Source: Bacteroidota bacterium | Lineage (GTDB): Bacteria; Bacteroidota; Ignavibacteria; Ignavibacteriales; Melioribacteraceae | DNA: 64,000 nucleotides | Direction of reading: 5' to 3' | NCBI GenBank assembly: GCA_018829205.1 | Contig: JAHJUE010000014.1 | Span: forward strand, 1 to 64,000 | Position numbers and translations under genes: made by a program | Notes under the pieces: model-generated | Databases searched by the model: none | Told to the model about the DNA's origin: nothing | Seen by the model: the letters and a program-made list of their open reading frames with translations, nothing else | In this document: positions 9,497 through 18,071 of the stretch, in pieces | Layout of the letters: every line of letters starts with the position of its first letter | Numbering within the stretch: the first letter of the stretch is position 1

Positions 9497-10867
9497 TTAC
9501 TTTCCAATCACAAGCTTCTGATGCTCATATTCAGATTGTATCGTATCAGGTTCTTCAGGCCCGTGCTGAATTTTTTCATTCAATAAATATATAAACAACA
9601 CAAACAGCAAAGCATAAATTATTGCAAACAAAACAAGAGAAAAAATGATTTGATTCGCCGTCACAACTTTTGAAAGTCCCTCCGAAGTTTTTAACAAGCC
9701 GTAAACAATCCACGGCTGACGCCCGACTTCCGCTGAAATCCATCCTATTTGATTTGCTATCTGCGGTCCGAGTACCGAAAATATAAATACTATTAAGAGC
9801 CATTTTTTATTAAACAAAGTTCCGCGCCACCAGAAAAACAAACCGAGCAGACTGATTCCAATTAATGAAAACCCAATGGCTACCATTAAATGATAAGTTT
9901 GAAAAACTAAATTTACCGGCGGACGCAAATCTTCGGGGAAAGAATTTAATCCCGTTACAGGTTTTTCCGTATCGCCGTAAATTAAATAGCTAAGCATTCC
10001 GGGAATTGCGATTCCGAATTTAACTTCCTGTTCATCTTCATTTACCCATCCGAATAAATAAAGAGGGGCGGGGGAAGATGAATCAAAATGAGCTTCGTAT
10101 GCTGCAAGTTTGGCGGGCTGGTTTTCACTTACGCCGACCGCGCTTGAGTGTCCAGTATATAATTGAAAAAGCGATGCGCATGCTGCGACAATCAAACCAA
10201 TTTTTAAAGAAGCTTTCGCGAAATCCAAATGTCTGTTTTTATAAATATAATAGGCGCTAACACTAATTACTAAAAAAGCTCCCGCAAGCCACGCGCCGGA
10301 AATTGTATGCGAAAGCCTGTCAACGGAAGATGGATTAAAAACCATAGCCCAGAAGTCTGTTATTTCCGCTCGAGCGTTTATGCCTTCTCCTACAATGTGA
10401 TAACCGGCTGGAGTCTGCTGCCATGAGTTCGCTACAACAATCCACACCGCGCTCATCATTGAACCGAGCGATACCATAATTGTTGAAAAAAAATGAACCT
10501 TTGGAGATACTTTATCCCACCCGAAAACAAGAATCGCAAGAAATCCTGATTCTAGAAAGAATGCGAAAATTCCCTCCGCGGCAAGCGCGCTTCCGAATAC
10601 GTCGCCGACGTATCTTGAATAGGTTGACCAATTTGTGCCGAACTCAAATTCCATAACAATGCCGGTAGCAACGCCGAGGGCGAACGTTAATGTAAAAATC
10701 TTTACCCAGAATTTTGTCATTCTTTCATAAAGTTTGTTCCCGGTTTTTAAATACATTCCTTCCATAATTACAAGGATAACACCGAGTCCAATACTTAACG
10801 GGGGATAGATGTAATGAAAAGCGATTGTAAAAGCGAATTGAAGACGTGCGAGAATTTCTGTTTCCAT
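9497..10867 (-). CDS. cydA: Cytochrome bd oxidase subunit I
   Basis: A 456-residue multi-TM protein, the heme-bearing and quinol-oxidising subunit of cytochrome bd. Seen: the N-terminal helix [15 protein letters not shown] with His18 in the place of the E. coli axial heme ligand His19; the [31 protein letters not shown] block with the conserved Glu residues; the quinol-loop region [15 protein letters not shown]; and [25 protein letters not shown] near residue 385, a hallmark of CydA. The protein is shorter than the E. coli enzyme (522 residues), which fits the short Q-loop type. cydB follows on the same strand. The start ATG at 10867 has no strong ribosome binding site. The upstream 150-bp gap to the divergent SPOR gene should hold the promoter, though I could not identify it. 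Confidence 0.97.
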   Translation of the reverse strand: METEILARLQFAFTIAFHYIYPPLSIGLGVILVIMEGMYLKTGNKLYERMTKFWVKIFTLTFALGVATGIVMEFEFGTNWSTYSRYVGDVFGSALAAEGIFAFFLESGFLAILVFGWDKVSPKVHFFSTIMVSLGSMMSAVWIVVANSWQQTPAGYHIVGEGINARAEITDFWAMVFNPSSVDRLSHTISGAWLAGAFLVISVSAYYIYKNRHLDFAKASLKIGLIVAACASLFQLYTGHSSAVGVSENQPAKLAAYEAHFDSSSPAPLYLFGWVNEDEQEVKFGIAIPGMLSYLIYGDTEKPVTGLNSFPEDLRPPVNLVFQTYHLMVAIGFSLIGISLLGLFFWWRGTLFNKKWLLIVFIFSVLGPQIANQIGWISAEVGRQPWIVYGLLKTSEGLSKVVTANQIIFSLVLFAIIYALLFVLFIYLLNEKIQHGPEEPDTIQSEYEHQKLVIGK

Positions 10868-11017
10868 AATGATCTTTTATATTTGTTTATCGCAACTTAA
10901 GAAATTTTGAAACATGATTAAAGATAAGTTGTACTATAAATTGTAAATTATATTCAAAATATTTTATAATATGCAAAGAGTTAAAATATTTGCTAAATTA
11001 TAACATAAAAATTTCCG

Positions 11018-12214
11018 ATGAGAACTATGATTAAAAAATTCTTCTTTATTTCATTTGTAATTATACTTTTCGGTATAAGCGCTTCCGCGCAAATTCCAAA
11101 GAATAAATGGTGGATTGTTCAGGATTTACCCGATAAAATTGTTTATATAGATACATCCGCGGTAAAGCTTACCGAAAATCAAATTTCGGTTTGGAGTTTG
11201 GTTGTTTACCGTTCACCAATCAAATTAAACGCTTTCAGAGAAGAGATATCAAGAATCAAATCACAGTATATGTTTAATGTAGCCAATAAAAAATACGCTG
11301 TAATCGGAACATTGTATTACGATAATAAAAGCAGAATTGTGGGAGAATCAATTAGTCCGGCAATTACCGGAAGCGGGGATAAATTTACTCTTGTAATACA
11401 GCCGGGATCTCCTGTTGAAAAAGTATTTGAAAAAGCGCAGGAGTTTTTGAATTCAGGTTCACTTCAATCAGAGCCAAGTGAAATTGCTTCGGCTGATGAA
11501 CAAATAAATACCGGAAGTGAAACGTTAGCTCAAATTCCCGATACATCGAACGGAGAAGAAACCAGGTTTGAGCAGGTTCCGGAATTTAAATTACCCGATG
11601 ATCCGTTGTCATTGGAAACATTTGAAGAAGCAGTACCTAAAAAACCTGAAGTCGATTCTGTTATAATATCCGAAACCGAAGAAGATGAAGATGCACCTCC
11701 TGTTGATCCTACAATATATAAAGGTCCCACAGCCAAAGAAATTATAGGGGATAATAACGTATCTACAGAAGAAGGAAACGCTATAAGTGTTGAAGTTTTA
11801 AATCCCGGCGACAGAAGGGTTTATGATCCGGTTTCCGGAAAGTATATTACATTAGGCGGCGGATCGGAGACAAAAAAAACTGAGGCTAAACAGGATGATA
11901 AACCGAAACAGGAAAATATAACTCAAACTCAAAAAGTTGCCGCTCCGGTTAAATCGGCGTCATATAATGCGAGCAGCGATAAAAATGTAAAAGGAAATAT
12001 ATGGAGTGACGGAAATTTATTTGTTATTCAAGTTTCTTCATGGAAGACTAAAAGCGTCGCGGATAATGAAGTTAATAAGCTAAAAACAAACGGACATAAC
12101 GCGTTTGTTTTTGAAGTTTTTCTATCATCAAAAAAATCAACTTATAACCGTGTACGTATCGGATATTTTAATTCTCTTACTGAAGCGGAAGAATACGCGA
12201 AGAAATTACGTTAG
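11018..12214 (+). CDS. Secreted protein with adhesin-E-like and SPOR domains
   Basis: A 398-residue exported protein. A signal peptide (1-25, ending SASA-Q) is followed by a small beta-domain (about 27-140) whose opening KNKWWIVQDLPDKIVYIDTS resembles the surface-adhesin protein E fold. A long acidic, low-complexity linker (about 145-320, rich in Glu, Asp, Pro, Ser) leads to a C-terminal SPOR domain (about 328-397, LFVIQVSSWKTKSVADNEV then YNRVRIGYFNSLTEAEEYAKKL). SPOR domains bind glycan strands lacking stem peptides, typically at division septa, so the protein probably sits in the periplasm on peptidoglycan. It stands alone, divergent from cydA. A second ATG lies three codons in and could be the real start. 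The adhesin-E assignment is weaker than the SPOR call. Confidence 0.75.
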   Translation: MRTMIKKFFFISFVIILFGISASAQIPKNKWWIVQDLPDKIVYIDTSAVKLTENQISVWSLVVYRSPIKLNAFREEISRIKSQYMFNVANKKYAVIGTLYYDNKSRIVGESISPAITGSGDKFTLVIQPGSPVEKVFEKAQEFLNSGSLQSEPSEIASADEQINTGSETLAQIPDTSNGEETRFEQVPEFKLPDDPLSLETFEEAVPKKPEVDSVIISETEEDEDAPPVDPTIYKGPTAKEIIGDNNVSTEEGNAISVEVLNPGDRRVYDPVSGKYITLGGGSETKKTEAKQDDKPKQENITQTQKVAAPVKSASYNASSDKNVKGNIWSDGNLFVIQVSSWKTKSVADNEVNKLKTNGHNAFVFEVFLSSKKSTYNRVRIGYFNSLTEAEEYAKKLR

Positions 12215-12225
12215 AATTTCAAATT

Positions 12226-12337
12226 GCAGATTACAAGATTTTAGTTACGATAAAAAATCAAAAGCACAATAATACAGATAATTTGTTTTGGAATTAATTT
12301 GAACTTTTACAAAATCGGCAATCTGTAATCTGTAATT
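12226..12337. repeat. Imperfect inverted repeat between convergent genes
   Basis: Between the convergent SPOR gene and the kinase gene lies CAGATTACAAG (from 12236), with the inverse AATCTGTAATCTGTAATT near 12318-12336. The shared core is CAGATTACA. The two arms are about 80 bp apart. It may act as a loose bidirectional terminator or be a small intergenic repeat. No T-run terminator of the classic kind is seen. Confidence 0.35.
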
Positions 12338-13676
12338 AAAACCTCAGCGTAAAAGTAGTTTCTTTATTTGGTATTGAACTTACACGAATATTTCCGCCGT
12401 GCGCTCTTATAATTTGCCTTGACAAACTTAAACCAATTCCTGAACCGTCCTTTTTTGTAGTATAAAACGGAATGAATATTTTTTCCTGCACGTCTTCGGG
12501 AATACCGAAACCGTTGTCCGTTACCTTTATTATAATTTTTCCTCTTTCATTAGTTCTTGCGCTTAAATTTATTTCTGGGTTGCCTCTTCCCGAAAGAGCA
12601 TTCATGGCGTTGATTATTAAATTAATTAATACCTGCTCTATCATTTCGGAATCGGCAGTTAATGATAAAGTTTCTGGAAATACTTTACAGTCAAATTTTA
12701 TATTCTGATCCAGCAATTTCTGTTTCATTAATTTTTCCACTCTGTCGAATAATTCTTTAATAGGAAATATTTGAAAGTTGGGTTTTGGAATTCTTGTCAG
12801 ATTTCTGTAATTATCGACAAAATGAATTAATCCTTCGCTTCTTTTTTGAATTGTATTTACTGCGTCGGTGATATCTTTAAGTTTCTCTTCGGAAAACACA
12901 TAATCGCCTTCAGTGTGATTATTAATCATCAAGTTTATTGTTGAGGCAAGTGAAGAAATAGGAGTAATTGAATTCATTATTTCATGGGTTAAAACCCTTA
13001 TAAGTTTCTGCCATGCTTCCATTTCTTTTTCTTCAAGTTCTGTCTGAATATTCTGAATTGAAACAAGGGTGTAATTTGTGTTCCGCATTTTAAATTCAGT
13101 TGCGTATAAAATCAGCTGTACTATTTCATCCGAATCAATAATCTTAATTGTTTTTTTATCGCCTGAGTTTAACGTGAGAAACGTATCTGAAATTCCTTTT
13201 GTGATTTTATCCAGGGATTTTACATTATTCAGGTATGGGATGTTAAGAATTTTTTTTGCCGCGTTGTTTAACAATTCAACCTTTCCTTCTTTGTCAAATG
13301 AAATTAACCCAACGCCGATATGCTGCATAACGGTTTGAAGGTACCGGTAATTTTCTTCTTTCTCGCTTCTAGTGGATTTAAACTTATTTATAACTTCGTT
13401 AAACGCTTCGCGTAATGAATCGAAACTTTTATCGTTCGGCATACCTGTAAAGGTCTGCGAGAAGTCGCTGTATTTTATTGAAAGAATAAAACGCGCAAGT
13501 TCTTTATTTGTAGTATCAATAAAACGTATTAAAGAAAAAATCTGATATATTATTATTAAAAAAAGAATCCCTATTGTAGCTGTGAACTCGGTATTGTAAT
13601 AAACATAAACTTCAAGCAGTATTGAAGCGCAGAGAAGAAAAATTCTAAAAATGAGATTAAGGCGGAAACTTTTCAT
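12336..13676 (-). CDS. PAS sensor histidine kinase of the efflux locus
   Basis: A 446-residue NtrY/AtoS-like kinase. Two TM helices at the N-terminus (about 7-25 and 30-50) leave almost no periplasmic loop, so the sensed signal is probably within the membrane or cytoplasmic. A HAMP-like/linker region (to about 105), a PAS domain (about 112-215), HisKA box VLTHEIMNSITPISSL with His231, and a HATPase_c domain (N box NLIINAMNAL, G1 DNGFGI, G2 GSGIGLSLS) follow. It is encoded 225 bp downstream of the NtrC-type regulator on the same strand. Its partner should be that regulator, and the target the divergent efflux operon beginning at 15541. In this bacterial group such pairs commonly control MacB-type ABC exporters; that link is inference from position. 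Confidence 0.9.
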   Translation of the reverse strand: MKSFRLNLIFRIFLLCASILLEVYVYYNTEFTATIGILFLIIIYQIFSLIRFIDTTNKELARFILSIKYSDFSQTFTGMPNDKSFDSLREAFNEVINKFKSTRSEKEENYRYLQTVMQHIGVGLISFDKEGKVELLNNAAKKILNIPYLNNVKSLDKITKGISDTFLTLNSGDKKTIKIIDSDEIVQLILYATEFKMRNTNYTLVSIQNIQTELEEKEMEAWQKLIRVLTHEIMNSITPISSLASTINLMINNHTEGDYVFSEEKLKDITDAVNTIQKRSEGLIHFVDNYRNLTRIPKPNFQIFPIKELFDRVEKLMKQKLLDQNIKFDCKVFPETLSLTADSEMIEQVLINLIINAMNALSGRGNPEINLSARTNERGKIIIKVTDNGFGIPEDVQEKIFIPFYTTKKDGSGIGLSLSRQIIRAHGGNIRVSSIPNKETTFTLRF

Positions 13677-13863
13677 TAAGTTTAATAATTATTTGAAATG
13701 AATTTAAGACTAATTTGGAAATGAAAGCAACTTAAAAACAAATGCGAAAATTCTATATCTGAAATTCAGAACCTTTTCGAAATTATGTTTTATATATTCA
13801 AATTTTGCAAATAAGTACTGTTAGTTTTCGTATTCTGAATTGAGTGCTTATCAATTCAATTAA

Positions 13864-13887
13864 AATTCCCGTAAAAAAGTGCGGGAA
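13864..13887. repeat. Hairpin of the CATTCCCG repeat family
   Basis: ATTCCCG and CGGGAAT face each other over a ten-base spacer. The core matches the ends of the element between cydA and cydB. It lies between the regulator gene (stop at 13902) and its kinase gene, so on the minus strand it sits after the regulator stop codon. It has no T-run, so it is a weak terminator at best. Confidence 0.5.
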
Positions 13888-13901
13888 TGAGAAGCGATTA
13901 A

Positions 13902-15284
13902 TTATATATTATATTTTTCCATTCTCCTATAAAGTGATGTTCGAGTTAATCCCAATTCCTTAGCCGCTTGAGTTATATTTCCGCTGTTTTTTGTTATAAC
14001 TTTTTTAATAATCATTTTTTCAACTTCATCAAGATTATAATTTTCAAGAACAATTCCGTCTTCGCCTCCGTACATTTCGGCCGAGGTAAAAAGGAAATCC
14101 GACGGCTGCAGTATGTTGTCTTCGCATAAAATAATAGCTCGTTCAATTGAATGCTGAAGTTCTCTTACATTGCCGGGCCAAAGATAATTTTCAAGTTTTT
14201 TTATTGTCATAGACGCGAATTTAATTTCAGGTTTGTTGTATTTCTTTTTATAAATTGACAAATAATATTCTGCAATAAGCTCAATATCAACTTTTCTTTC
14301 CCTTAAAGGAGGAATTTTTATTTCAACAGTATTAATTCTGTAAAGAAGATCCTGTCTGAATTTACTTTCACTTACCATTTGATGCACAGGCTGGTTTGTT
14401 GCGCATATAAGTCTTATATCTATAGGTTTATATTTGTTTGAACCTACCCTGGCTACTTCGCGGTTCTGTATAACTGTTAAAAGTTTTGCCTGAAGTTCAA
14501 GCGGAAGATTACCAATTTCATCCAGAAAAAGTGTTCCTCCCGAAGCAATTTCAAATCTACCTGCGCGGTCTTCTTTAGCGTCGGTAAAAGAACCTTTTAC
14601 GTGCCCGAATAATTCGCTTTCAAAAAGGGATTGACTGATTGAACCCATATCAACATTAATGAATGCTTCATTTGCCCTTTCGGATTGTTTGTGCAATGCC
14701 CGGGCAACTAGTTCTTTTCCTGTACCGTTTTCGCCGAGTATTAAAATGTTGGCATCGGTTTTTGCTACTTTTGAAATAGTATTAAAAACTTTTTTCATTT
14801 CCGGGGATGAGCCTATTAAATCATGAAAACGTAAATTCAAATCTTCGTTTAATAATTTTTGTCTGCTGCGGAGATTATCAATTTCCACTTTTGATTCACG
14901 TAGTTTTAATGCGGCGGCAAGGGTTGCCAAAAATTTTTCGTTCTGCCAAGGTTTTAGTACAAAATCCGTTGCGCCTTCTTTTACAGCCTTTACGGCTGTT
15001 TCAACATCACCGTAAGCTGTAATTAATATAACTACGGCCGAAGGGTCTATTTTAAGTATTTCATTCAGCCAGTAAAATCCTTCCTGACCGCTTGTCATAT
15101 CCTGAGTAAAATTCATATCAAGAAATATCACATCATAATTATCTTTCTTTAACAACTGAGGAATAAGCTGAGGGTTTTTTTCGGTATGTACAAAACCGAC
15201 ATGCGCCTTAAGGAGAAGTTTTGCCGCAAAAAGAATATCTTCATTATCATCAATTACCAAAATATTAGAATTTCCAGTAGTCAT
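13902..15284 (-). CDS. NtrC-family sigma-54 activator of the efflux locus
   Basis: A 460-residue response regulator with the full AtoC/NtrC layout: receiver (about 7-120, phospho-acceptor Asp56 in IFLDMNF, Lys111 in KPW), AAA+ domain with Walker A GENGTGKE (184-191), the sigma-54 contact loop GSFTDA (231-236), Walker [11 protein letters not shown] (249-258), arginine-finger region, and a Fis-type HTH ([21 protein letters not shown], at the C-terminus). The contact loop differs from the usual GAFTGA at two positions; a similar GAFTDA loop is in the second NtrC protein of this window (45057-46451). It is divergent from the adaptor gene at 15541, with a 16-bp palindrome and a sigma-54-like promoter in between, so it probably activates the efflux operon with its kinase partner at 12336. 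Confidence 0.93.
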   Translation of the reverse strand: MTTGNSNILVIDDNEDILFAAKLLLKAHVGFVHTEKNPQLIPQLLKKDNYDVIFLDMNFTQDMTSGQEGFYWLNEILKIDPSAVVILITAYGDVETAVKAVKEGATDFVLKPWQNEKFLATLAAALKLRESKVEIDNLRSRQKLLNEDLNLRFHDLIGSSPEMKKVFNTISKVAKTDANILILGENGTGKELVARALHKQSERANEAFINVDMGSISQSLFESELFGHVKGSFTDAKEDRAGRFEIASGGTLFLDEIGNLPLELQAKLLTVIQNREVARVGSNKYKPIDIRLICATNQPVHQMVSESKFRQDLLYRINTVEIKIPPLRERKVDIELIAEYYLSIYKKKYNKPEIKFASMTIKKLENYLWPGNVRELQHSIERAIILCEDNILQPSDFLFTSAEMYGGEDGIVLENYNLDEVEKMIIKKVITKNSGNITQAAKELGLTRTSLYRRMEKYNI

Positions 15285-15366
15285 ATTTTCCTCATATTAT
15301 CTAACAATTACTTCAAATTACATTCCCGATTTAATTGTCTGAAATATAACAATAAATAATTAATTA

Positions 15367-15382
15367 TGTACGCATGCGTACA
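15367..15382. promoter_or_regulatory. 16-bp palindrome, probable activator binding site (UAS)
   Basis: TGTACGCATGCGTACA is a perfect 16-bp palindrome in the 256-bp gap between the NtrC-type regulator and the divergent efflux adaptor gene. Its centre is about 145 bp upstream of the start site expected from the sigma-54-like promoter, a usual distance for an NtrC-family enhancer. Fis-type HTH dimers bind dyads of this size. Function is inference. Confidence 0.6.
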
Positions 15383-15496
15383 CCACTGTCACAATAGCGT
15401 GCAAAATACATCATAATCAAATTTTTTTAGAAACTTTGTATAACATTTACGAATCACTGTCGTCTAAAATTCCAGTTATCAAAAAATATTTGCACG

Positions 15497-15510
15497 GGCA
15501 CGAATATTGT
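15497..15510 (+). promoter_or_regulatory. Sigma-54-like promoter of the efflux operon
   Basis: GGCACGAATATTGT fits the sigma-54 pattern: GGCACG at -24, ten bases between the two key dinucleotides, and TTGT at -12 where TTGC is usual. It is preceded by G, not the usual T. Predicted transcription starts near 15521, ahead of the AAAAGG binding site and ATG at 15541. The same GG-N10-GT form occurs at the TRAP operon (44926-44941), next to another NtrC gene. Confidence 0.6.
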
Positions 15511-15540
15511 TTTTAATTTTTAACAAAAGGGACTTTTTAC

Positions 15541-16794
15541 ATGGATAAGAAAATAGAAAGGAAAGGATGGCCGCCGAAAAAAATTGCAACAATTGGGGCA
15601 AGTTCATTATTTGTTGTGATTATACTTTATACCTTTGTTTTCGGCGATCAAAGTTCTAAACTTAATGTGGAAAAAGAGAGAATAACAATTTCTACAGTTA
15701 GAATGGGACCGTTTCAGGAATTTATTCCGGTTACCGGTAATGTTACTCCTATTGAAACATTCTTTCTCGATGTTTCGGAAGGAGGAAGAGTAGTTGAAAA
15801 ATATGTTGAAGAAGGCGCGTTTGTAAAAGTGGGCGACCCGATTATTAAACTTGAAAATCCTCAATTATCCCTCAGTATTATTTATAACGAAGCTCAGGTA
15901 TTCCAGCAAATTAATAACCTGCGCGCTACAAGACTTTCCTTTGAACAAAATAGATTAAGCCTTAAAGCGCAGTTGCTTGATCTTGAATACGATATTCTTG
16001 ATATGAAAAGGCAATATGAAATAAATAAAGAAATGTACGAAAAGAATCTAATCTCGAAAACAGAATTTGAAAGAACCAGAGACCGTTACCGCTATAATGT
16101 ACAGAAACGTGATTTGACATATGAAAATTATATTCAGGATTCTTTATTCAGAACAGCTCAAATAAATTCTTTGGAATTATCAGTCAAACAGCTGCAAGCC
16201 AGTCTTGACGCAACCAAAAAACAATTGGAAAACTTAACAGTCCGCGCGCCTATTAATGGTCAGCTTACGGCTCTGGTAGGAGAAATAGGAGAATCAATAA
16301 GCGCGGGGCAGAATTTAGGTCAGATAGATAATATAGATTCATATAAAGTGGAAGTATTTATCGACGAGCATTATATAACCAGGGTTTCACCGGGACAAAG
16401 GGGAGAGTTCCCTCTGGGGGGAAGGAACTATTCTCTTGTTATCAAAACTGTATATCCTCAGGTAAACAACGGACGGTTTAGGGTTGATATGCATTTTGAC
16501 GGCAATGTCCCGGAAAATATTAGAAGAGGTCAAACAACCCATATCAAACTTGAATTGGGTGAATCGAAAGAAGCGTTATTGGTGGATAGGGGGGGATTCT
16601 ACCAGACAACAGGCGGGCAGTGGGTTTTTGTGCTTGATGAATCAGGCAATTCCGCAGTCCGCAGAAATATAAGATTAGGCAATCAGAATCCTCAGGTATT
16701 CGAAGTTCTTGAAGGACTGCAGCCCGGAGATATGGTTATAACTTCCTCGTATGATAATTACGGTGATATTGAGAAATTAGTAATAAATGAATAA
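15541..16794 (+). CDS. HlyD/MacA-type periplasmic adaptor subunit
   Basis: A 417-residue membrane-fusion protein. One N-terminal TM helix (about 15-33) anchors it in the inner membrane. A lipoyl-like half (VSEGGRVVEKYVEEGAFVKVGDPIIKLEN, about 78-107), a long coiled-coil hairpin (about 110-230), the second lipoyl half (LTVRAPINGQLTALVGEIGESI, about 232-254), a beta-barrel domain and a membrane-proximal domain follow. Such adaptors link an inner-membrane ABC exporter to an outer-membrane TolC channel. No tolC gene is visible in this window. It is the first gene after the sigma-54-like promoter and 33 bp upstream of the first ABC ATPase. Substrate is unknown; MacB-type systems handle peptides, lipoproteins or macrolides. 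Confidence 0.9.
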   Translation: MDKKIERKGWPPKKIATIGASSLFVVIILYTFVFGDQSSKLNVEKERITISTVRMGPFQEFIPVTGNVTPIETFFLDVSEGGRVVEKYVEEGAFVKVGDPIIKLENPQLSLSIIYNEAQVFQQINNLRATRLSFEQNRLSLKAQLLDLEYDILDMKRQYEINKEMYEKNLISKTEFERTRDRYRYNVQKRDLTYENYIQDSLFRTAQINSLELSVKQLQASLDATKKQLENLTVRAPINGQLTALVGEIGESISAGQNLGQIDNIDSYKVEVFIDEHYITRVSPGQRGEFPLGGRNYSLVIKTVYPQVNNGRFRVDMHFDGNVPENIRRGQTTHIKLELGESKEALLVDRGGFYQTTGGQWVFVLDESGNSAVRRNIRLGNQNPQVFEVLEGLQPGDMVITSSYDNYGDIEKLVINE

Positions 16795-16827
16795 AAAAAT
16801 AATAGTCATAAACTAACGGAGTGAAAA

Positions 16828-17523
16828 ATGATAAGAACAGTTGATTTGGTAAAAGTATACCGTACCGAAGATGTTGAAACAACAGCTTTAAATAAGGTAA
16901 ACATTGATATCAAAAAAGGCGAGTTCGTTTCTATAATGGGACCATCCGGCTGCGGTAAATCAACCTTATTAAACATATTGGGTTTATTAGATAATCCTAA
17001 TGGCGGTGAATTTCATTTCTTGGATCATGAAGTTTCGAAATACAGCGAAAGACAAAGAGCCCAGTTAAGAAAAGAGAATATCGGATTTGTATTCCAGAGT
17101 TTTAACCTGATTGACGAATTAACTGTTTTTGAAAATGTTGAATTGCCGTTGTTATATTTGGGCTATTCTTCCAGCGAAAGAAAAGATAAAGTAAATGCGG
17201 TTCTTGAAAGAATGGAAATTATGCACAGAACTTCTCACTTTCCTCAGCAGTTATCAGGAGGTCAGCAGCAGAGAGTTGCCGTTGCAAGAGCAATTGTAAG
17301 CAATCCTAAAATTATATTAGCTGATGAACCTACAGGTAACCTTGATTCCGAACGCGGAGACGAGGTTATGAGTCTGTTGACTTCGCTAAATGAACAGGGA
17401 ACAACAATTGTAATGGTGACTCACTCTCCAACTTATGCAGAATACGGAAACAGGGTTATACATTTATTCGACGGTCACGTTGTTACCGAAAACATTAAAG
17501 ATAAAGAAAAGTTTCACGTTTAA
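16828..17523 (+). CDS. ABC transporter ATPase, MacB/LolD type (intact)
   Basis: A 231-residue ATPase with every catalytic motif: Walker A GPSGCGKST (38-46), Q-loop (FVFQSFNL, Gln90), signature LSGGQQQRV (142-150), Walker B IILADEP with a D-loop NLD (171-173), and H-loop His199 in VTHS. It should power the MacB-like permeases encoded downstream. Binding site ACGGAGTG precedes the ATG. The stop codon at 17521-17523 is directly followed by the left inverted repeat of the four-helix-bundle cassette. Its closest partner is the second ATPase at 18072, which aligns without gaps over the first 200 residues. Confidence 0.95.
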   Translation: MIRTVDLVKVYRTEDVETTALNKVNIDIKKGEFVSIMGPSGCGKSTLLNILGLLDNPNGGEFHFLDHEVSKYSERQRAQLRKENIGFVFQSFNLIDELTVFENVELPLLYLGYSSSERKDKVNAVLERMEIMHRTSHFPQQLSGGQQQRVAVARAIVSNPKIILADEPTGNLDSERGDEVMSLLTSLNEQGTTIVMVTHSPTYAEYGNRVIHLFDGHVVTENIKDKEKFHV

Positions 17524-18022
17524 AGGAAACCGGAAAAGGGAGGCTGAAAACCGGAGAATTTTTATCGGTATTTCATTCATATTTTGAAAAATCCAAATAT
17601 TAGTTAAATTATATAATTTTTAATTAATATTTGGAGTTTAAATGAAAGTAGAAAAATTCGAAGATTTATTGGTTTGGCAGGAATCTATGGATTTAGTTGT
17701 TCAAACCTATAAAGTATTTGAATCTTCAAAAGATTTTGGTTTTGTAAATCAAATACAAAGATCATCAGTTTCAATTCCTTCTAATATTGCGGAAGGATAT
17801 GAAAGACAAACAAATAAAGAATTCATTCAGTTTTTATATATTGCAAAAGGTTCATCTGTGGAATTTAGAACTCAATTATATTTGTCAAAAAGATTAAATA
17901 AAATTGAAGAAGAAAGTTTTGAATTTCTTTTAAATAAATCTCAAAAAATATCTGCTATGCTTGTTAAATTAATAAAAACAAGAAAAGAAAAATTTGTTTA
18001 ATAATTCGGTTTCCGGTTTCCT
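17524..18022. mobile_element. Inserted cassette with 13-bp inverted repeats around a four-helix-bundle gene
   Basis: AGGAAACCGGAAA at 17524-17536 is exactly the inverse of TTTCCGGTTTCCT at 18010-18022. Between them lies one gene, 17642-18001, with about 105 bp of AT-rich leader. The left repeat begins at the base after the stop codon of the first ABC ATPase. Outside the right repeat, more TTTCCGG/GTTTCCG copies run to about 18053. No transposase is present, so it would be a passive insertion or a repeat-borne gene. The element interrupts what would otherwise be a tight ATPase-ATPase pair. Confidence 0.55.
17642..18001 (+). CDS. Four-helix-bundle protein (23S rRNA intervening-sequence family)
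   Basis: A 119-residue soluble all-helical protein. The opening FEDLLVWQESMDLVVQTYKV and the central block NQIQRSSVSIPSNIAEGYER, then EFIQFLYIAKGSSVEFRTQL, are the marks of the S23/intervening-sequence-protein family. Relatives are encoded inside 23S rRNA insertions in some spirochaetes and as free-standing genes between unrelated genes in many Bacteroidota and candidate phyla. They form small four-helix bundles, pentameric in the solved family members; the cellular role is not known. Here the gene is flanked by 13-bp inverted repeats and sits between two ABC ATPase genes it has no evident link with. A GGAG binding site lies just before the start. Confidence 0.9.
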   Translation: MKVEKFEDLLVWQESMDLVVQTYKVFESSKDFGFVNQIQRSSVSIPSNIAEGYERQTNKEFIQFLYIAKGSSVEFRTQLYLSKRLNKIEEESFEFLLNKSQKISAMLVKLIKTRKEKFV

Positions 18023-18071
18023 GTTTCCGGAATCCTAAAAAAGGTGTCGGTTTCCGTTCACAGAGGGAAAG

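Noticed and set aside
15301-15345. CATTCCCG-type repeat upstream of the efflux operon
   Set aside because: Only the single word CATTCCCG occurs at 15321-15328, with no inverse arm nearby.
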